A program made the position numbers and the translations under genes. DNA of 57,713 nt, taken from positions 1-57,713 of the forward strand of contig CALWAS010000023.1 in the NCBI GenBank assembly GCA_944375905.1, given 5' to 3'. The stretch is from an uncultured Bacilli bacterium (GTDB lineage: Bacteria > Bacillota_I > Bacilli_A > RFN20 > CAG-826). Positions 17,864 through 27,438 of this stretch are shown here, piece by piece (within the stretch, counting starts at the first letter, position 1; the number at the start of each line of letters is the position of its first letter). The notes under the pieces were generated by a model. It was not told the origin of the DNA and searched no databases. It was given only the letters and a program-made list of their open reading frames with translations.

Positions 17864-18196
17864 ATGAAGAAGATTCTCTTTGCCGTCCTTGAAAGAGGGC
17901 AGGCCACAGACGAGCTCTACAGCGACATCATCGAGAGCGGCTACAACGGCACACTCATCAAGACCCGTTCATTGAAGCACGTCCTTCACAATGACGCCTT
18001 CAAGGCCGTGCTTTCGCTTTCTCAAATCGCCGAGGATACCCATGAAGCCGGACAAAACGCAACCATCTTCGTAATCGTGGACGAGGACAAGCTCGATGCC
18101 CTCAAGAGCAAGATCAGGGAGCATACCGACAACTTCTCATCAATCCACGGAGCAATGTTCATATTGCCTATCGAAGACTTCGAAGGAAGTTTCTAA
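17864..18196 (+). CDS. small alpha/beta protein, unassigned (possibly PII-like)
   Basis: The 110-residue start MKKILFAVLERG is chosen because GAGGA lies 9 bases upstream; an ATG six codons earlier has no ribosome site. The chain alternates strands and helices (KKILFAVL, LYSDIIESGYNGTL, TIFVIVDEDKLDALKSKIRE), a pattern seen in PII-like and other ferredoxin-fold small-molecule sensors such as the c-di-AMP receptor family. I do not recognise a specific family, and no catalytic residues stand out. It is monocistronic, with a TATAAT box and its own terminator, and is flanked by tRNA genes. Confidence 0.7.
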   Translation: MKKILFAVLERGQATDELYSDIIESGYNGTLIKTRSLKHVLHNDAFKAVLSLSQIAEDTHEAGQNATIFVIVDEDKLDALKSKIREHTDNFSSIHGAMFILPIEDFEGSF

Positions 18197-18221
18197 GCAA
18201 AGGTAGTCACCAGCTTTTTAC

Positions 18222-18245
18222 GGCCCGTCGCATTCGGGCCTTTTT
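18222..18245 (+). terminator. intrinsic terminator after the small-protein gene
   Basis: Stem GGCCCG / CGGGCC with a seven-base loop, followed by TTTTT. Confidence 0.85.
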
Positions 18246-18248
18246 ACT

Positions 18249-18278
18249 TAAAAAAAGGACAATGCCTCAGAAATTGCC
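18249..18278 (-). terminator. terminator after tRNA-Arg(CCT)
   Basis: Minus strand: GGCAAT pairs with ATTGTC (one G-U) across a nine-base loop, followed by C and a run of seven T. Confidence 0.6.
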
Positions 18279-18284
18279 GTTAAA

Positions 18285-18360
18285 TGGCGTCCACGGCAGG
18301 AATCGAACCTGCGACCTACCGCTTAGGAGGCGGTCGCTCTATCCCCTGAGCTACGTGGAC
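18285..18360 (-). tRNA. tRNA-Arg (anticodon CCT)
   Basis: 76 bases. Acceptor GTCCACG pairs perfectly with CGTGGAC, anticodon loop CTCCTAA, T loop GTTCGATTC, encoded CCA. It reads AGG. Confidence 0.95.
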
Positions 18361-18369
18361 AGCGCGCTA

Positions 18370-18397
18370 ATCATACCACCGCCATAACTTCGCACAA
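18370..18397 (-). promoter_or_regulatory. promoter of tRNA-Arg(CCT)
   Basis: Minus strand: TTGTGC (18397-18392), 16-base spacer, TATGAT (18375-18370). Confidence 0.6.
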
Positions 18398-18424
18398 ACA
18401 AAAATCGAGGTTTGGCATAGGCAA

Positions 18425-18452
18425 GAAAAAGCCCGCAGCCTAAGCCACGGGC
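18425..18452 (-). terminator. terminator after tRNA-Pro (end of the polC transcript)
   Basis: Minus strand: GCCCG / CGGGC stem with partly paired interior, followed by TTTTT. Confidence 0.7.
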
Positions 18453-18464
18453 ACATGCCTCGAG

Positions 18465-18541
18465 TGGTCGGAACGACGGGGTTCGAACCCGTGACCTCCT
18501 GGTCCCGAACCAGGCGCACTACCAAGCTGTGCTACGTCCCG
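18465..18541 (-). tRNA. tRNA-Pro (anticodon CGG)
   Basis: 77 bases. Acceptor CGGGACG pairs with CGTTCCG, anticodon loop TTCGGGA, T loop GTTCGAACC, encoded CCA. It starts 48 bases after the polC stop and may be cotranscribed with polC. Confidence 0.95.
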
Positions 18542-18588
18542 TCGCGATTTCGCGGCCCGGTAAATATAGCACTATCGGAGCGGAAGGT

Positions 18589-21500
18589 CTAGAAAAGCGT
18601 GAGTTGGTTGGTTTCGCCAAGGCCATCCAGCGTTCCAAGCCCACGCAAGCGATCGATGTCGCTCGTCGATAGGGCCGTCCGGTCCTGGAGGTCCTCAACG
18701 GAAATGAACTCCCCGTCCTTTCTAGCTTCAACCACGCTTTGAGCGGCTTTTTCCGAGAGGTTAGGAACGGCCTGGAACGGCGCGTAAATGCATTTCTCTC
18801 CTTCGTCGACGGCCCATTCCTTAGCCAAGGACTTGTAGAGATTCACGGCTTTGATCGAGTATCCGCGATCGTACATTTCGATCGAGGCCATGAGCGATTT
18901 CATTACCTCGAAGTCGCGTTCCTTGAGGGCCGCGTCCCCAACGGCTCCCCGCTGGGAATCGAGCCTTTGGTAGGCAGCTAGGCATTTTTGATAGCCCCCG
19001 CACATCCCATCGAGATCGAAGGCGTCGCAGCGGGTCGCGAAGTAGACCGAATAGAACTCGAGAGGGTGATATAGCTTGAAATACGCTACCCGGACCGCGG
19101 CAATGACATAGGCAGCGGCATGGGCCCGCGGGAATAGATATTGGATCTTGTTGCAGGAGTCGATGTACCACTGCTCAACACCGTGTTCCTTCATCTGGGC
19201 TTCGTAGTCCGGCTTGAGCCCCTTGCCATGGCGGACGTCTTCCATGATCTTGAATGAAGTCGAGGCGTCCACTCCCTTCCGAATGAGGAAGTTCATGATG
19301 TCGTCGCGGCAGCCAATGACGTTTTGGAGGGTAGCCTGGCCGCTTTTGATGTAGTCCTCGCTATTGCCGTGCCAAACGTTCGTGCCGTGGCTGATGCCCG
19401 AAATGATCAGCAAATCGTCGAATGATTTAGGAAGGACGGTATCGAGAATCTGCTGAACGAAATCGGTCCCGAATTCCGGAAGGGCAATCGAACCGGTCTT
19501 AAAGCCAAGGGGATTGAATCTGAGCTTAAGGGCGTCGGGCGAGGAGAAAAGGGAAATGACCTTCCGGTCGTTCATCGGAATCTTCGTTACGTCGATTCCG
19601 GTAAGAAGTGACATCATTCGCAAAGCCTGCGGGTCGAGGTGGCCGAGCTCATCGATCTTCAAAACCGAGTCGTGCATGCTCTTGAATTCGAAGTGGGTGG
19701 TAAGCCAGTCGCTCGTCGGGTCATCAGCCGGATGCTGGAACGGGGTGAAGTCGGTAATGTCCATGTCCGCCGGAATAACGACGATTCCGCCTGGGTGCTG
19801 ACCTGTCGTACGTTTCACGCCGGTGCATTTGTAAGCCAGATAGGCAACGTATGGCCTTGGTATCCTCGACGTTTCCTGATGCTTAACCGTCTCGTAATAT
19901 CGAAGAACGTAGCCGAAGCAGTTCTTGTCCTTCGCTTCGCCGATCGTTCCTGCGCGAATGACATGGGGGTTGTCGAGTTCCTCGCCGCGCGCAATCTTCT
20001 CGTTTTCCTCAGGCGTGGAAAGGAGGGTCCTAGTGTAGGCAAAGGCGCGGGACTGATAGTCATTGGCGAAATTGAGGTCGATGTCCGGAACTTTTTCGGC
20101 ATGGAAGCCAAGGAAGGTCTCGAACGGGATGTTCTGCCCATCGGGGATCATGTCGGCTCCGCAGTGGGGACACTTCTTCGGAGGAAGATCATAGCCGCTT
20201 CTGATTTTTGGATCCTCGTTCCAAATCAAGGCCTTGCATTTGGGGCAAAGATAATGCGGAGGAAGGGGATTGACTTCGGAGATCCCCGCCAAATTGGCAA
20301 CGAAGGAAGATCCGACCGACCCACGAGAGCCGACGATGTAGCCGTCATCATGGGCCTTCTGAACCAATTTATGCGCGATGTAGTAGGTAACGGAATAGCC
20401 GTTGTCGATTATACCGGAAAGCTCTTTGTTTACCCTTTCGACAAGAATCGGGTCCGGATGCTCGCCATATCGGGTATCGAAGGTCTTCTTGACGATGGCC
20501 CTGAGTTTTTCGTCGGTTCCAGGAAGGTTGCTAGTCGGTGCATAAAGCCGATCCTTAAGGATTTTGATTGGCTCGATCTCCGCGGCTATCTTCCTGCTAT
20601 TGTCAATTACGATTTCCCGTGCTTTCTCTTTCCCGACCAGCGGGATGAACTCCGAAAGCATTTCCTTCGTCGTGCGGAGATGCTGATCGGGGTTCGGTTT
20701 CCACTCGAAGTCATTAGGTCCTTTGGCGCCGGGATGCTGATTCAAAGGATGGGCCCGTTTGTTGATGCCATCCTGAACGATATAAATGTCGCGGATGATC
20801 TTCTCTTCGGGATCGGCATAGTGGGCATCCGATGTCGCAACCACGGGAATCCCGAGTTCGTCGGCACTCGAAATGAGTCCTTTAACCGTTTCCTTCAACT
20901 CTTCCTCGGTAAGCATCTGCTGATAGACGAGAGGCAGATAATTTCCCAGGGGCTGAACTTCAAGATAGTCGTAGAATTTAAGCTTTGAAGCGGCTTCTGC
21001 GGCGCTTTTTTCCCATGCGGCGGTAAAAACCTCGCCGTTTAGACAAGCGGTCCCGAGCAAGAGGTTCTGTCTTAGCTTTTCTACTTCGAAACGCGGGATC
21101 TTAGGCATCGACCCAGACGCCAAGTATTTGGTGTGGGCAAGGGAAACGAGACGGTAGAGATCCTTGAGCCCAGCTTGGTTTTTGGCAAGGGCAACGAGAT
21201 GAACCGGCTTTAGGTGCTTGTACATCGCGTCGTTTGACCCTTTCAAATTAGCCAAATCGGCATGCGTAAGATCGCTTCTTCCTTTTGAAAGAATGGATAT
21301 GATTACTTGCCAGACATTATTGAGGACCTCCGCGTCGAAGTCCGCGCGGTGGGCTTTCTCGGTGTCATAGACGTCGAGTTTGAGGTTGCGGGACAAAGAG
21401 CCTAGGTTATGCCGGGCTGCGTTCGGAAATAGGTAGTGGGACAAAGCGAGCGTGTCGACGACCGGGTTGTCAATCGGGGGGAGGCCGGCCAAAGAACGCA

Positions 21501-23031
21501 TATGATTAAGAAAGCCGACGTCAAAAGCAGCGTTATGGGAAACTAGAATCGTTCCCTTTATTACCTCGTCAATTACTTTCACTGCCTCTTTTTCGCGCGG
21601 GTATCCCCTAACCATTTCATCGGTGATGTGAGTCTTGGCCGTGATGTAGTCAGGAATGTGAACGCCTGGGTCGATGAACGTATCGAAATGCTTTACCACC
21701 GCTCCGTTTTCGACGATGACGCAACCGAATTCGGTAGCATGGTCAAAACGCGACGATAGACCGGTCGTCTCGAAGTCGAAGACGCAGTATCGAGCTTTGG
21801 TGAGTGGGATCGGAGCTGGGTTGAAGACGTAAATCGGGTCGTCGACCATGTAGAACTCGCAGCCGTAAATCGGCTTGACCCCACTATCCTTGGCAGCCCG
21901 CTCAACGGCTGGGAAGGCCTGAACGACGCCATGATCGGTAAAGGCGATGGCGTCGAGCCCCATGGCCTTGGCCGATTTGAAATAATCGCTTGGGTCGGAG
22001 ACGCCATCCATGGCCGACATTTTCGTATGGACGTGCAATTCGGCCCTTTTCACCGGTTCGTCGTCGGTGCGACGTTCCTTGGGCGGAGCCTTCTCGATCG
22101 CGTGCGCGGAGATTTGATGCTCGAAATTGTAGGTAGAGATGGTGACGGCCCCTTTTACGAGAACCCGGTCGCCAGGCTGAAACGATTTCATTTCGTCGTC
22201 GCTCAGGCCGCTCATCGACTTCGTGGCCCTGACCGAAACGGCACCGTTTCCCTCGCCGACGCCAAGCAAAAGGAAATCGCCGCGTTTGCTGGGGCGAATT
22301 TCGGCGCTGTATACCCCGCCTTCGATTTCGACATTTCCTCCATCCATCGTCTCGATGATCGAAATGTCGTCGAGATGGTGATAGTCACCGCGCCTAGTGG
22401 CTCGACGGACGCTCATTGCTGCCCGTTCTTCCTTCACTCCCCTGACATAGTCGGCCGCTAGCGAAGCCATCGATTCCCGGTATTCCTTTTCTTCCTCGTC
22501 GTCGCGCTCGAGGTGGCGGAATGGCTCTTTCCCGGCCTCGGTTCCATCCTCTTCTTCTTCCAGCGGCTCCCCGTTTCGCGGAGCCTCCACGCTCTTAATG
22601 GCCTTCTTCAGAACGAAAGGATAGGTCAGGAAGTCCAGAAGCGATTGAAAAGAAGCGACCGCTTCCGCAATATCATCCGTTCCCTTGTTTCCGATGGGAA
22701 AGCAGAGGATGGTTCTACCCTCGGCAAGGGCGAGGGAAAAAGAAGGGGCCGTCCGATAGTGCGAAAGGAAAAAATCGGCCAATAAAGATTCGACATCGCT
22801 TAGCGAAACCGGACGCCCATAGGAAAAGCTCATTTCGTACTCGTAGCCGATTTTCCCAATCGCTTCCTCGAAAAGCGAGAGTTCGTCCCCATTCCAAGGC
22901 TCTTCCTTGCGGATAGACATAAGAACGCACTTCTTGCTCGCGTCCTTCCATCCGCAATGGATGAACGAAAGATCCTCGAGAGTGCCTTCGATTCCAATCG
23001 AAGACAGGAAGCGATCCATCTTGCGGTCCAT
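18589..23031 (-). CDS. polC: DNA polymerase III alpha subunit, PolC type
   Basis: The 1480-residue replicative polymerase of low-GC Gram-positives (Bacillus PolC 1437). An OB-fold region precedes the PHP domain (ELHVHTKMSAMDG, about residue 330). The PHP is split by the 3'-5' proofreading exonuclease (VFDFETTGL about 415; a DEDDh set continues to AHRADFDAEVLNN). A zinc finger follows (CPKC ... CPHC, about 920), then the polymerase active site (VPDIDLNF about 970). The ATG has AGGAGG six bases upstream. It follows rseP by 71 bases with proS missing between them, and runs on into tRNA-Pro. Confidence 0.97.
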   Translation of the reverse strand: MDRKMDRFLSSIGIEGTLEDLSFIHCGWKDASKKCVLMSIRKEEPWNGDELSLFEEAIGKIGYEYEMSFSYGRPVSLSDVESLLADFFLSHYRTAPSFSLALAEGRTILCFPIGNKGTDDIAEAVASFQSLLDFLTYPFVLKKAIKSVEAPRNGEPLEEEEDGTEAGKEPFRHLERDDEEEKEYRESMASLAADYVRGVKEERAAMSVRRATRRGDYHHLDDISIIETMDGGNVEIEGGVYSAEIRPSKRGDFLLLGVGEGNGAVSVRATKSMSGLSDDEMKSFQPGDRVLVKGAVTISTYNFEHQISAHAIEKAPPKERRTDDEPVKRAELHVHTKMSAMDGVSDPSDYFKSAKAMGLDAIAFTDHGVVQAFPAVERAAKDSGVKPIYGCEFYMVDDPIYVFNPAPIPLTKARYCVFDFETTGLSSRFDHATEFGCVIVENGAVVKHFDTFIDPGVHIPDYITAKTHITDEMVRGYPREKEAVKVIDEVIKGTILVSHNAAFDVGFLNHMRSLAGLPPIDNPVVDTLALSHYLFPNAARHNLGSLSRNLKLDVYDTEKAHRADFDAEVLNNVWQVIISILSKGRSDLTHADLANLKGSNDAMYKHLKPVHLVALAKNQAGLKDLYRLVSLAHTKYLASGSMPKIPRFEVEKLRQNLLLGTACLNGEVFTAAWEKSAAEAASKLKFYDYLEVQPLGNYLPLVYQQMLTEEELKETVKGLISSADELGIPVVATSDAHYADPEEKIIRDIYIVQDGINKRAHPLNQHPGAKGPNDFEWKPNPDQHLRTTKEMLSEFIPLVGKEKAREIVIDNSRKIAAEIEPIKILKDRLYAPTSNLPGTDEKLRAIVKKTFDTRYGEHPDPILVERVNKELSGIIDNGYSVTYYIAHKLVQKAHDDGYIVGSRGSVGSSFVANLAGISEVNPLPPHYLCPKCKALIWNEDPKIRSGYDLPPKKCPHCGADMIPDGQNIPFETFLGFHAEKVPDIDLNFANDYQSRAFAYTRTLLSTPEENEKIARGEELDNPHVIRAGTIGEAKDKNCFGYVLRYYETVKHQETSRIPRPYVAYLAYKCTGVKRTTGQHPGGIVVIPADMDITDFTPFQHPADDPTSDWLTTHFEFKSMHDSVLKIDELGHLDPQALRMMSLLTGIDVTKIPMNDRKVISLFSSPDALKLRFNPLGFKTGSIALPEFGTDFVQQILDTVLPKSFDDLLIISGISHGTNVWHGNSEDYIKSGQATLQNVIGCRDDIMNFLIRKGVDASTSFKIMEDVRHGKGLKPDYEAQMKEHGVEQWYIDSCNKIQYLFPRAHAAAYVIAAVRVAYFKLYHPLEFYSVYFATRCDAFDLDGMCGGYQKCLAAYQRLDSQRGAVGDAALKERDFEVMKSLMASIEMYDRGYSIKAVNLYKSLAKEWAVDEGEKCIYAPFQAVPNLSEKAAQSVVEARKDGEFISVEDLQDRTALSTSDIDRLRGLGTLDGLGETNQLTLF

Positions 23032-23102
23032 AGTCTACCTCCTGAAAAGCGACGTCGAAATGATATGCCAATGCTTGCGGTTAGCCCTAGGCAAATCGCA
23101 CA

Positions 23103-24452
23103 TCAGGCAATGCCGGCAACTTGAAGCACGTCCTTGACGATGAGAAGGACGAAAAGGACGAGCAACAGGCCTAGGCCAATGTAACTGACGATTGTTTTTA
23201 TCTTATCGGGTATCCTCTTTTTTGTCGTGCCCTCGACGGTGGTAACCAAAAGCTGCCATCCATCAAGTCCCGGGATCGGCAAAAGATTGAAAATCGCGAG
23301 GTTGAGCGAAAGGGCGGACCCATACCAGAAAAAGGTCTGGCCGATTCCAATTGTCCTCGTAAGGACATTCATCTGGCTTCCCATCATCACTATTGATCCA
23401 AGGCCTTCCAAATTAAGAGTGAAAAGCTGCGCAAGCCCTTGCCCAATCATCACGAAGAACTGAACGTAAAGCTCGCAGAATGCCTGCATCGCCTCGGAGA
23501 AAGACCGCCAGATGTCCAAAGACGAGGTCCAGAGCCCCACTCCATCGAAATCGAGGCTTCCATCCCGATAAGCGCCCGAAAGTTCAAGCGAGCGGCGGCT
23601 TTCGAAAGTGGCTTCGCCGTCGGCGCCGACGCTCACGAACGAAAGCTCGAACGTGACCTCCCCCTCGCCTTCTAGGGAAACGGGATGCTCGAGATCCGGC
23701 ATGGACGTTATGCCAATTGTCTCCTCGCCCGCCGTCAAAAAGACCCCTTCCTCTTTTTGAAAGAAACGGATATTGGAAAGAAAGTCGTTAGAACCGGAAG
23801 TCGATTCGATTCGATAAAGGGCAACGCATTCGTTTTCGCCGACTACGGCGCTTCCGTCAATGAGGAAATACGCTCGCTGAACCGTCGTTCCGGCATCTAC
23901 TTCATCGACGGTGAAATAGGTTGGCGAATATAGATGCTCATCCGGGGAAATCTCGTAGCCGAAAAGCTCGCCCTCGACGTTGAGCATGTAAGCGTTGTAA
24001 GATCCCTCGGAGGCGACGATGTGGGTTCCGTCCGGCCCAATGCCAGTCGAGAAGGCAGCGCTCGTATACGACTGAGGAAAGCAAGTTACGTATATGAAAG
24101 CAAACACGACGGAAAGAAGGACGTTGACCGTTATCCCGGCTCCCATGATAAGGGCCTGACGCGGATGCGATATGCCCTCAAGAGAACGCTCTTTTGGGCA
24201 GCTCAGGCCTTCATCGAGTTCGACGCCCTCGCCATACATGGAAACATAGCCGCCAAAAGGAATTGCCCGGAGGCTGTAATATGTTTCGCCGCCCTTGCGC
24301 CGCTTCGAAACGATCTTCGGACCGAAACCAATCGAATATTCAAGGCAATAGACATTAAAGGCCTTCGCGACGAAAAGATGCCCAAGTTCATGGCAGCCGA
24401 TGAGGATGCCTAGAAGCACGATTACGATGACAATGGTAATGAAGATGTCCAT
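23103..24452 (-). CDS. rseP: site-2 (intramembrane) zinc metalloprotease, RseP/RasP family
   Basis: A 449-residue membrane protease. The zinc motif HELGH is at residues 21-25 in the first helix, and the second metal motif (LLPIPGLDGWQLL) is in the C-terminal membrane half. RasP-type enzymes cut anti-sigma factors and signal-peptide remnants. The central soluble region (about 110-330) is rich in Asp/Glu and beta strands, but I see no typical PDZ signature (no AGLKxGD-like segment), unlike Bacillus RasP. The start follows the dxr stop by three bases with no ribosome site of its own, indicating coupling. The last residues end in a helix near 430-445. Confidence 0.9.
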   Translation of the reverse strand: MDIFITIVIVIVLLGILIGCHELGHLFVAKAFNVYCLEYSIGFGPKIVSKRRKGGETYYSLRAIPFGGYVSMYGEGVELDEGLSCPKERSLEGISHPRQALIMGAGITVNVLLSVVFAFIYVTCFPQSYTSAAFSTGIGPDGTHIVASEGSYNAYMLNVEGELFGYEISPDEHLYSPTYFTVDEVDAGTTVQRAYFLIDGSAVVGENECVALYRIESTSGSNDFLSNIRFFQKEEGVFLTAGEETIGITSMPDLEHPVSLEGEGEVTFELSFVSVGADGEATFESRRSLELSGAYRDGSLDFDGVGLWTSSLDIWRSFSEAMQAFCELYVQFFVMIGQGLAQLFTLNLEGLGSIVMMGSQMNVLTRTIGIGQTFFWYGSALSLNLAIFNLLPIPGLDGWQLLVTTVEGTTKKRIPDKIKTIVSYIGLGLLLVLFVLLIVKDVLQVAGIA

Positions 24453-24455
24453 TTT

Positions 24456-25613
24456 CTATTGAGCAAACGCCTTGCTTGTAAGTTCCCGGCTTTCGAGGTC
24501 GGCTTCCCGAAGGTCGTCATAGGAAAGGGCGGTTCCTTTCTTCAAAAGCGGGTAGCCGAGAGAAAGCCTAAGCGCCTTGTAAATGGAAAGAAAGGGAATT
24601 TTTCCGCTCAGGAAGAGGGAAACCGCTATCTCGTTGGCAGCATTTAGCGAGGCCGGAGCGGTTCCTCCCCGGGCAAAGGCCTCAAGCGGAAGGATGACTC
24701 CTTCCGAGCTTGCGGCATCAAATGGCTCGAAATCAGCGCCTTCGATCAAGGAAAGGTCGGAGCACTCGACGACGCCTTCCGATCCCGTTCCGCCATCGAG
24801 GGCAAAGCCAATCGGCCCGTGCATATCGCTCGGGCCGACATCCGCCAAGAACTTCCCGTCTTCAAGCTCAATGGCGCTATGGACCCTGCTGTGGCGGTCA
24901 ACCCTAACCTCAATGAGAGAAGGATCGACGTCGAAAAGCCAAGCGGCCTCGATTAGCTCAAACCCCTTATTGACCATCGTTGCCGAGTCAATGGTTATTT
25001 TCTTTCCCATGTTCCACGTCGGATGCCTTAGAGCGTCTTCGGGAGTTGCTTTTGATAATTCCATGGGGGATTTGCCGTAAAAAGGGCCGCCGGATGCGGT
25101 AATTATGAAACGCTTGGCCTTTCGCCCATTCAACGCATTGAGGCATTTGGCAAAGGCCACGTGTTCGCTATCGATCGGCACGAGGCGACCGCCGGCGGAC
25201 CGAATTCCGTCGATAACCAATTTCCCACCGACGACCAGCGATTCCTTATTCGCCAAAAGAAGAGTCTTCCCAAGCTTGGCCGAAACAAGACTCGGCAATA
25301 GCCCGGCAAAACCCACAAGGGCGTTAAGAACGTAATCGGCACCAGATTGGGCGACGATGTCCCCGAGTCCCGTTTCGCCCGAAAAGAAAGAAACATTTGG
25401 GAACTCACACTTAAGGGAATCTATTTCGCGGCAGTCTTCGGCATACGCGTAGCGTATCCCTTTCCACATTGAAAGAAGTTCCCTAAGGCGCTTGACGTTC
25501 TTTCCTACAGAAACGCCAATGAGGTCATAAGGACTTTTCTCCAAGGAAAGAAGATCGAGGGCTTGGGTTCCGATGTTTCCGCTAGCTCCAAGCAGCAGCA
25601 GGCTCTTTTTCAT
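24456..25613 (-). CDS. dxr: 1-deoxy-D-xylulose 5-phosphate reductoisomerase
   Basis: A 385-residue enzyme that makes 2-C-methyl-D-erythritol 4-phosphate in the non-mevalonate isoprenoid pathway. NADPH-binding motif GASGNIG lies at the N-terminus; NKESLV, ASGGPF and KATPEDALRHPTWNMGKKIT mark the substrate and metal site. The start is the ATG that overlaps the cdsA stop (ATGA), which is also where the family begins; the open frame continues far upstream out of homology. It lies between cdsA and rseP as in Bacillus. Confidence 0.96.
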   Translation of the reverse strand: MKKSLLLLGASGNIGTQALDLLSLEKSPYDLIGVSVGKNVKRLRELLSMWKGIRYAYAEDCREIDSLKCEFPNVSFFSGETGLGDIVAQSGADYVLNALVGFAGLLPSLVSAKLGKTLLLANKESLVVGGKLVIDGIRSAGGRLVPIDSEHVAFAKCLNALNGRKAKRFIITASGGPFYGKSPMELSKATPEDALRHPTWNMGKKITIDSATMVNKGFELIEAAWLFDVDPSLIEVRVDRHSRVHSAIELEDGKFLADVGPSDMHGPIGFALDGGTGSEGVVECSDLSLIEGADFEPFDAASSEGVILPLEAFARGGTAPASLNAANEIAVSLFLSGKIPFLSIYKALRLSLGYPLLKKGTALSYDDLREADLESRELTSKAFAQ

Positions 25614-26668
25614 ACGAAGAAATTCCAACCGTTGACGATGAAGATACAGAGGATCGAAGTCGCTGCCGCTACGAAAAGGAGGGAGTCGATCCGATCGAGG
25701 ACACCGCCATGACCGCGTAAGATGTTTCCGAAGTCCTTGATGCCGAAATGACGCTTGACGAGGGAAAACGAAAGGTCGCCGAGAACGGCTACGAGCGGAA
25801 GCACAACGGCCAAAATGACGATGTAATACCAATGCTCAATGTCGAGGAAGGGGAGGATCGGATACCCGGTCGCCGCCAAAACGAAGCCTATCACGAGAAG
25901 CAGCGCGGTCGACGATCCCCACCCAATTAAAAAGCCCTCAATCGTTTTGTGGGGCGAAATTCGCTTGTTGAGGGGATGCTTCCCGAAATATATGCCCCCA
26001 AAGTAGGCAAAAGTGTCGTTGAAGACCCCGGCAAGAAGAGCGAAGAACATGAGTTCCGTCGACGTTAGGTAATCGAAGTGGCCGGTTCCGATGACCTCGG
26101 TTCCGGAAAGCCCTTCGTACCACGCAAGCGAAGAATAAGCATCGCTTCCGGCCAAATAGAAAGGGAAATAACGGAGAAAGTAAATCGACTGGAAGCCAAG
26201 GCCGAGAATTATCGAGAAAGTAACTAAATACGCCGCATCGTCGAAGCCGAAATCCTTATCGAGAATAGCAATCAGAAAGTAGAGTCCTATGGTAGTTGCC
26301 ACGCCGATCGTCGAAATGTCGAGCGTTGAGAAGTAGTTTTCCAACGAGAAGACAAAATCCAGGCCCGTCTCTTGAGACGAGAGGTAGGCCGCTCCGTTCC
26401 CCTTGAGAAGGAACCAATAGGTGAACGAAAGGGTTGAGAGGTAGGCGACCACGTAAATCCACCACCCGTACTTCTTTCCGGGGGCACGTACCATTTCCTG
26501 CACGGCAACAATCAGGAAAAGGCCCATGCAAGCGAAGAACGCCCAGCTTCCGACAATGGCGCAGGGAACCAAAATGGCAACCAAAATCAAGCCGACGATG
26601 ACTCTTGAGCGGAGCGAGGCCCGGTACTCCGGACCGGTGGAATTGACCTTGAAGATAGGCTTAGCCAT
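25610..26668 (-). CDS. cdsA: phosphatidate cytidylyltransferase
   Basis: A 352-residue multi-pass membrane enzyme that makes CDP-diacylglycerol. The C-terminal family signature is present (SLVKRHFGIKDFGNIL followed by RGHGGVLDRIDS). It is longer than Bacillus CdsA (269) because of extra loops between helices in the N-terminal two thirds. The start MAKPIFKV overlaps the uppS stop, with GGAGGT seven bases upstream; an earlier in-frame start would lie deep inside uppS and is unlikely. Confidence 0.94.
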   Translation of the reverse strand: MAKPIFKVNSTGPEYRASLRSRVIVGLILVAILVPCAIVGSWAFFACMGLFLIVAVQEMVRAPGKKYGWWIYVVAYLSTLSFTYWFLLKGNGAAYLSSQETGLDFVFSLENYFSTLDISTIGVATTIGLYFLIAILDKDFGFDDAAYLVTFSIILGLGFQSIYFLRYFPFYLAGSDAYSSLAWYEGLSGTEVIGTGHFDYLTSTELMFFALLAGVFNDTFAYFGGIYFGKHPLNKRISPHKTIEGFLIGWGSSTALLLVIGFVLAATGYPILPFLDIEHWYYIVILAVVLPLVAVLGDLSFSLVKRHFGIKDFGNILRGHGGVLDRIDSLLFVAAATSILCIFIVNGWNFFV

Positions 26669-27392
26669 TGCCAAGACCTCCAAAACGGCGGTTGCGCTTG
26701 TAATACTCATCGAGGCACCGATCCAATGCCTTATCATCGAAATCGGGCCAATAGGTATCGGTGAACACGAACTCGGCGTATGCGATTTCGTATAGAAGGT
26801 AATTGGAGAGGCGCTCCTCGCCTGATGTCCGTATCAAAAGATCAACGTCCGGCAGGCCGGGCACGAAAAGATAATCCTTGAAGGTAAGTTCAGTTAAATC
26901 GGATGGCTTTCTTTTCCCATTGACGCAGTCGTCCGCGAAAAGGCGTGCGGCGCGGACGATTTCGTCCCTTCCTCCGTAATTGAGGCAGACATTGAAATAA
27001 AAGCGGTCATTGGCCTTCGTCTCTTCTATTGCGCGAAGGCAGATATCCCGCGTGGCTTCGGGAAGGCGATCGATTTCTCCGGAGACAAGTATGCGGGTAC
27101 CGTTCTCTTTGAGCTCATCGATGTTCTTTTCAAAGAAGACGCGAAGGTATTCCATGAGATGATCGACCTCGTCCTTCGGGCGAGACCAGTTTTCCGTGGA
27201 AAAAGCAAAAAACGACGTTACCTTGATTCCGAGGTCGCGGCAGTGCCGGAGCAAAGAAGAAAGCCTTTCGCACGCAGCCTTATGTCCCAAATACCTGGGA
27301 AGCCCGCGCAGCTTGGCCCAGCGTCCATTGCCGTCCATTATGAAAGCAACGTGGGTTGGAATGCGCTCGTCGCCCGTCGTCTTCTTGGCCAT
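26661..27392 (-). CDS. uppS: undecaprenyl diphosphate synthase (isoprenyl transferase)
   Basis: A 243-residue cis-prenyltransferase that makes the lipid carrier for cell-wall synthesis. Signature FIMDGNGRWA with the catalytic Asp near the N-terminus, FSTENW, and LLIRTSGEERLSNYLLYE, with YTDTYWPD-like end (FTDTYWPDFD). The start at MAKKTTG has no ribosome site; TATAAT lies seven bases before it. It is the first gene of uppS-cdsA-dxr-rseP-polC here, whereas in Bacillus it directly follows frr; that gene is about 7.5 kb away in this window. Confidence 0.96.
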   Translation of the reverse strand: MAKKTTGDERIPTHVAFIMDGNGRWAKLRGLPRYLGHKAACERLSSLLRHCRDLGIKVTSFFAFSTENWSRPKDEVDHLMEYLRVFFEKNIDELKENGTRILVSGEIDRLPEATRDICLRAIEETKANDRFYFNVCLNYGGRDEIVRAARLFADDCVNGKRKPSDLTELTFKDYLFVPGLPDVDLLIRTSGEERLSNYLLYEIAYAEFVFTDTYWPDFDDKALDRCLDEYYKRNRRFGGLGNG

Positions 27393-27399
27393 GCACAAG

Positions 27400-27405
27400 A
27401 TTATA
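27400..27405 (-). promoter_or_regulatory. -10 box of the uppS operon, nearly leaderless
   Basis: A perfect TATAAT on the minus strand, seven bases before the uppS ATG. The -35 is weak (TTCAAG at 15 bases or GTTCAA at 16). Confidence 0.55.
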
Positions 27406-27438
27406 CATTAGCGCGGCCTTCTTGAACGCCCTTTTCGG

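Noticed and set aside
19639-20988. Open frame of 449 codons on the plus strand opposite polC
   Set aside because: Entirely inside the PolC coding sequence on the other strand, with no domain, promoter or ribosome site.
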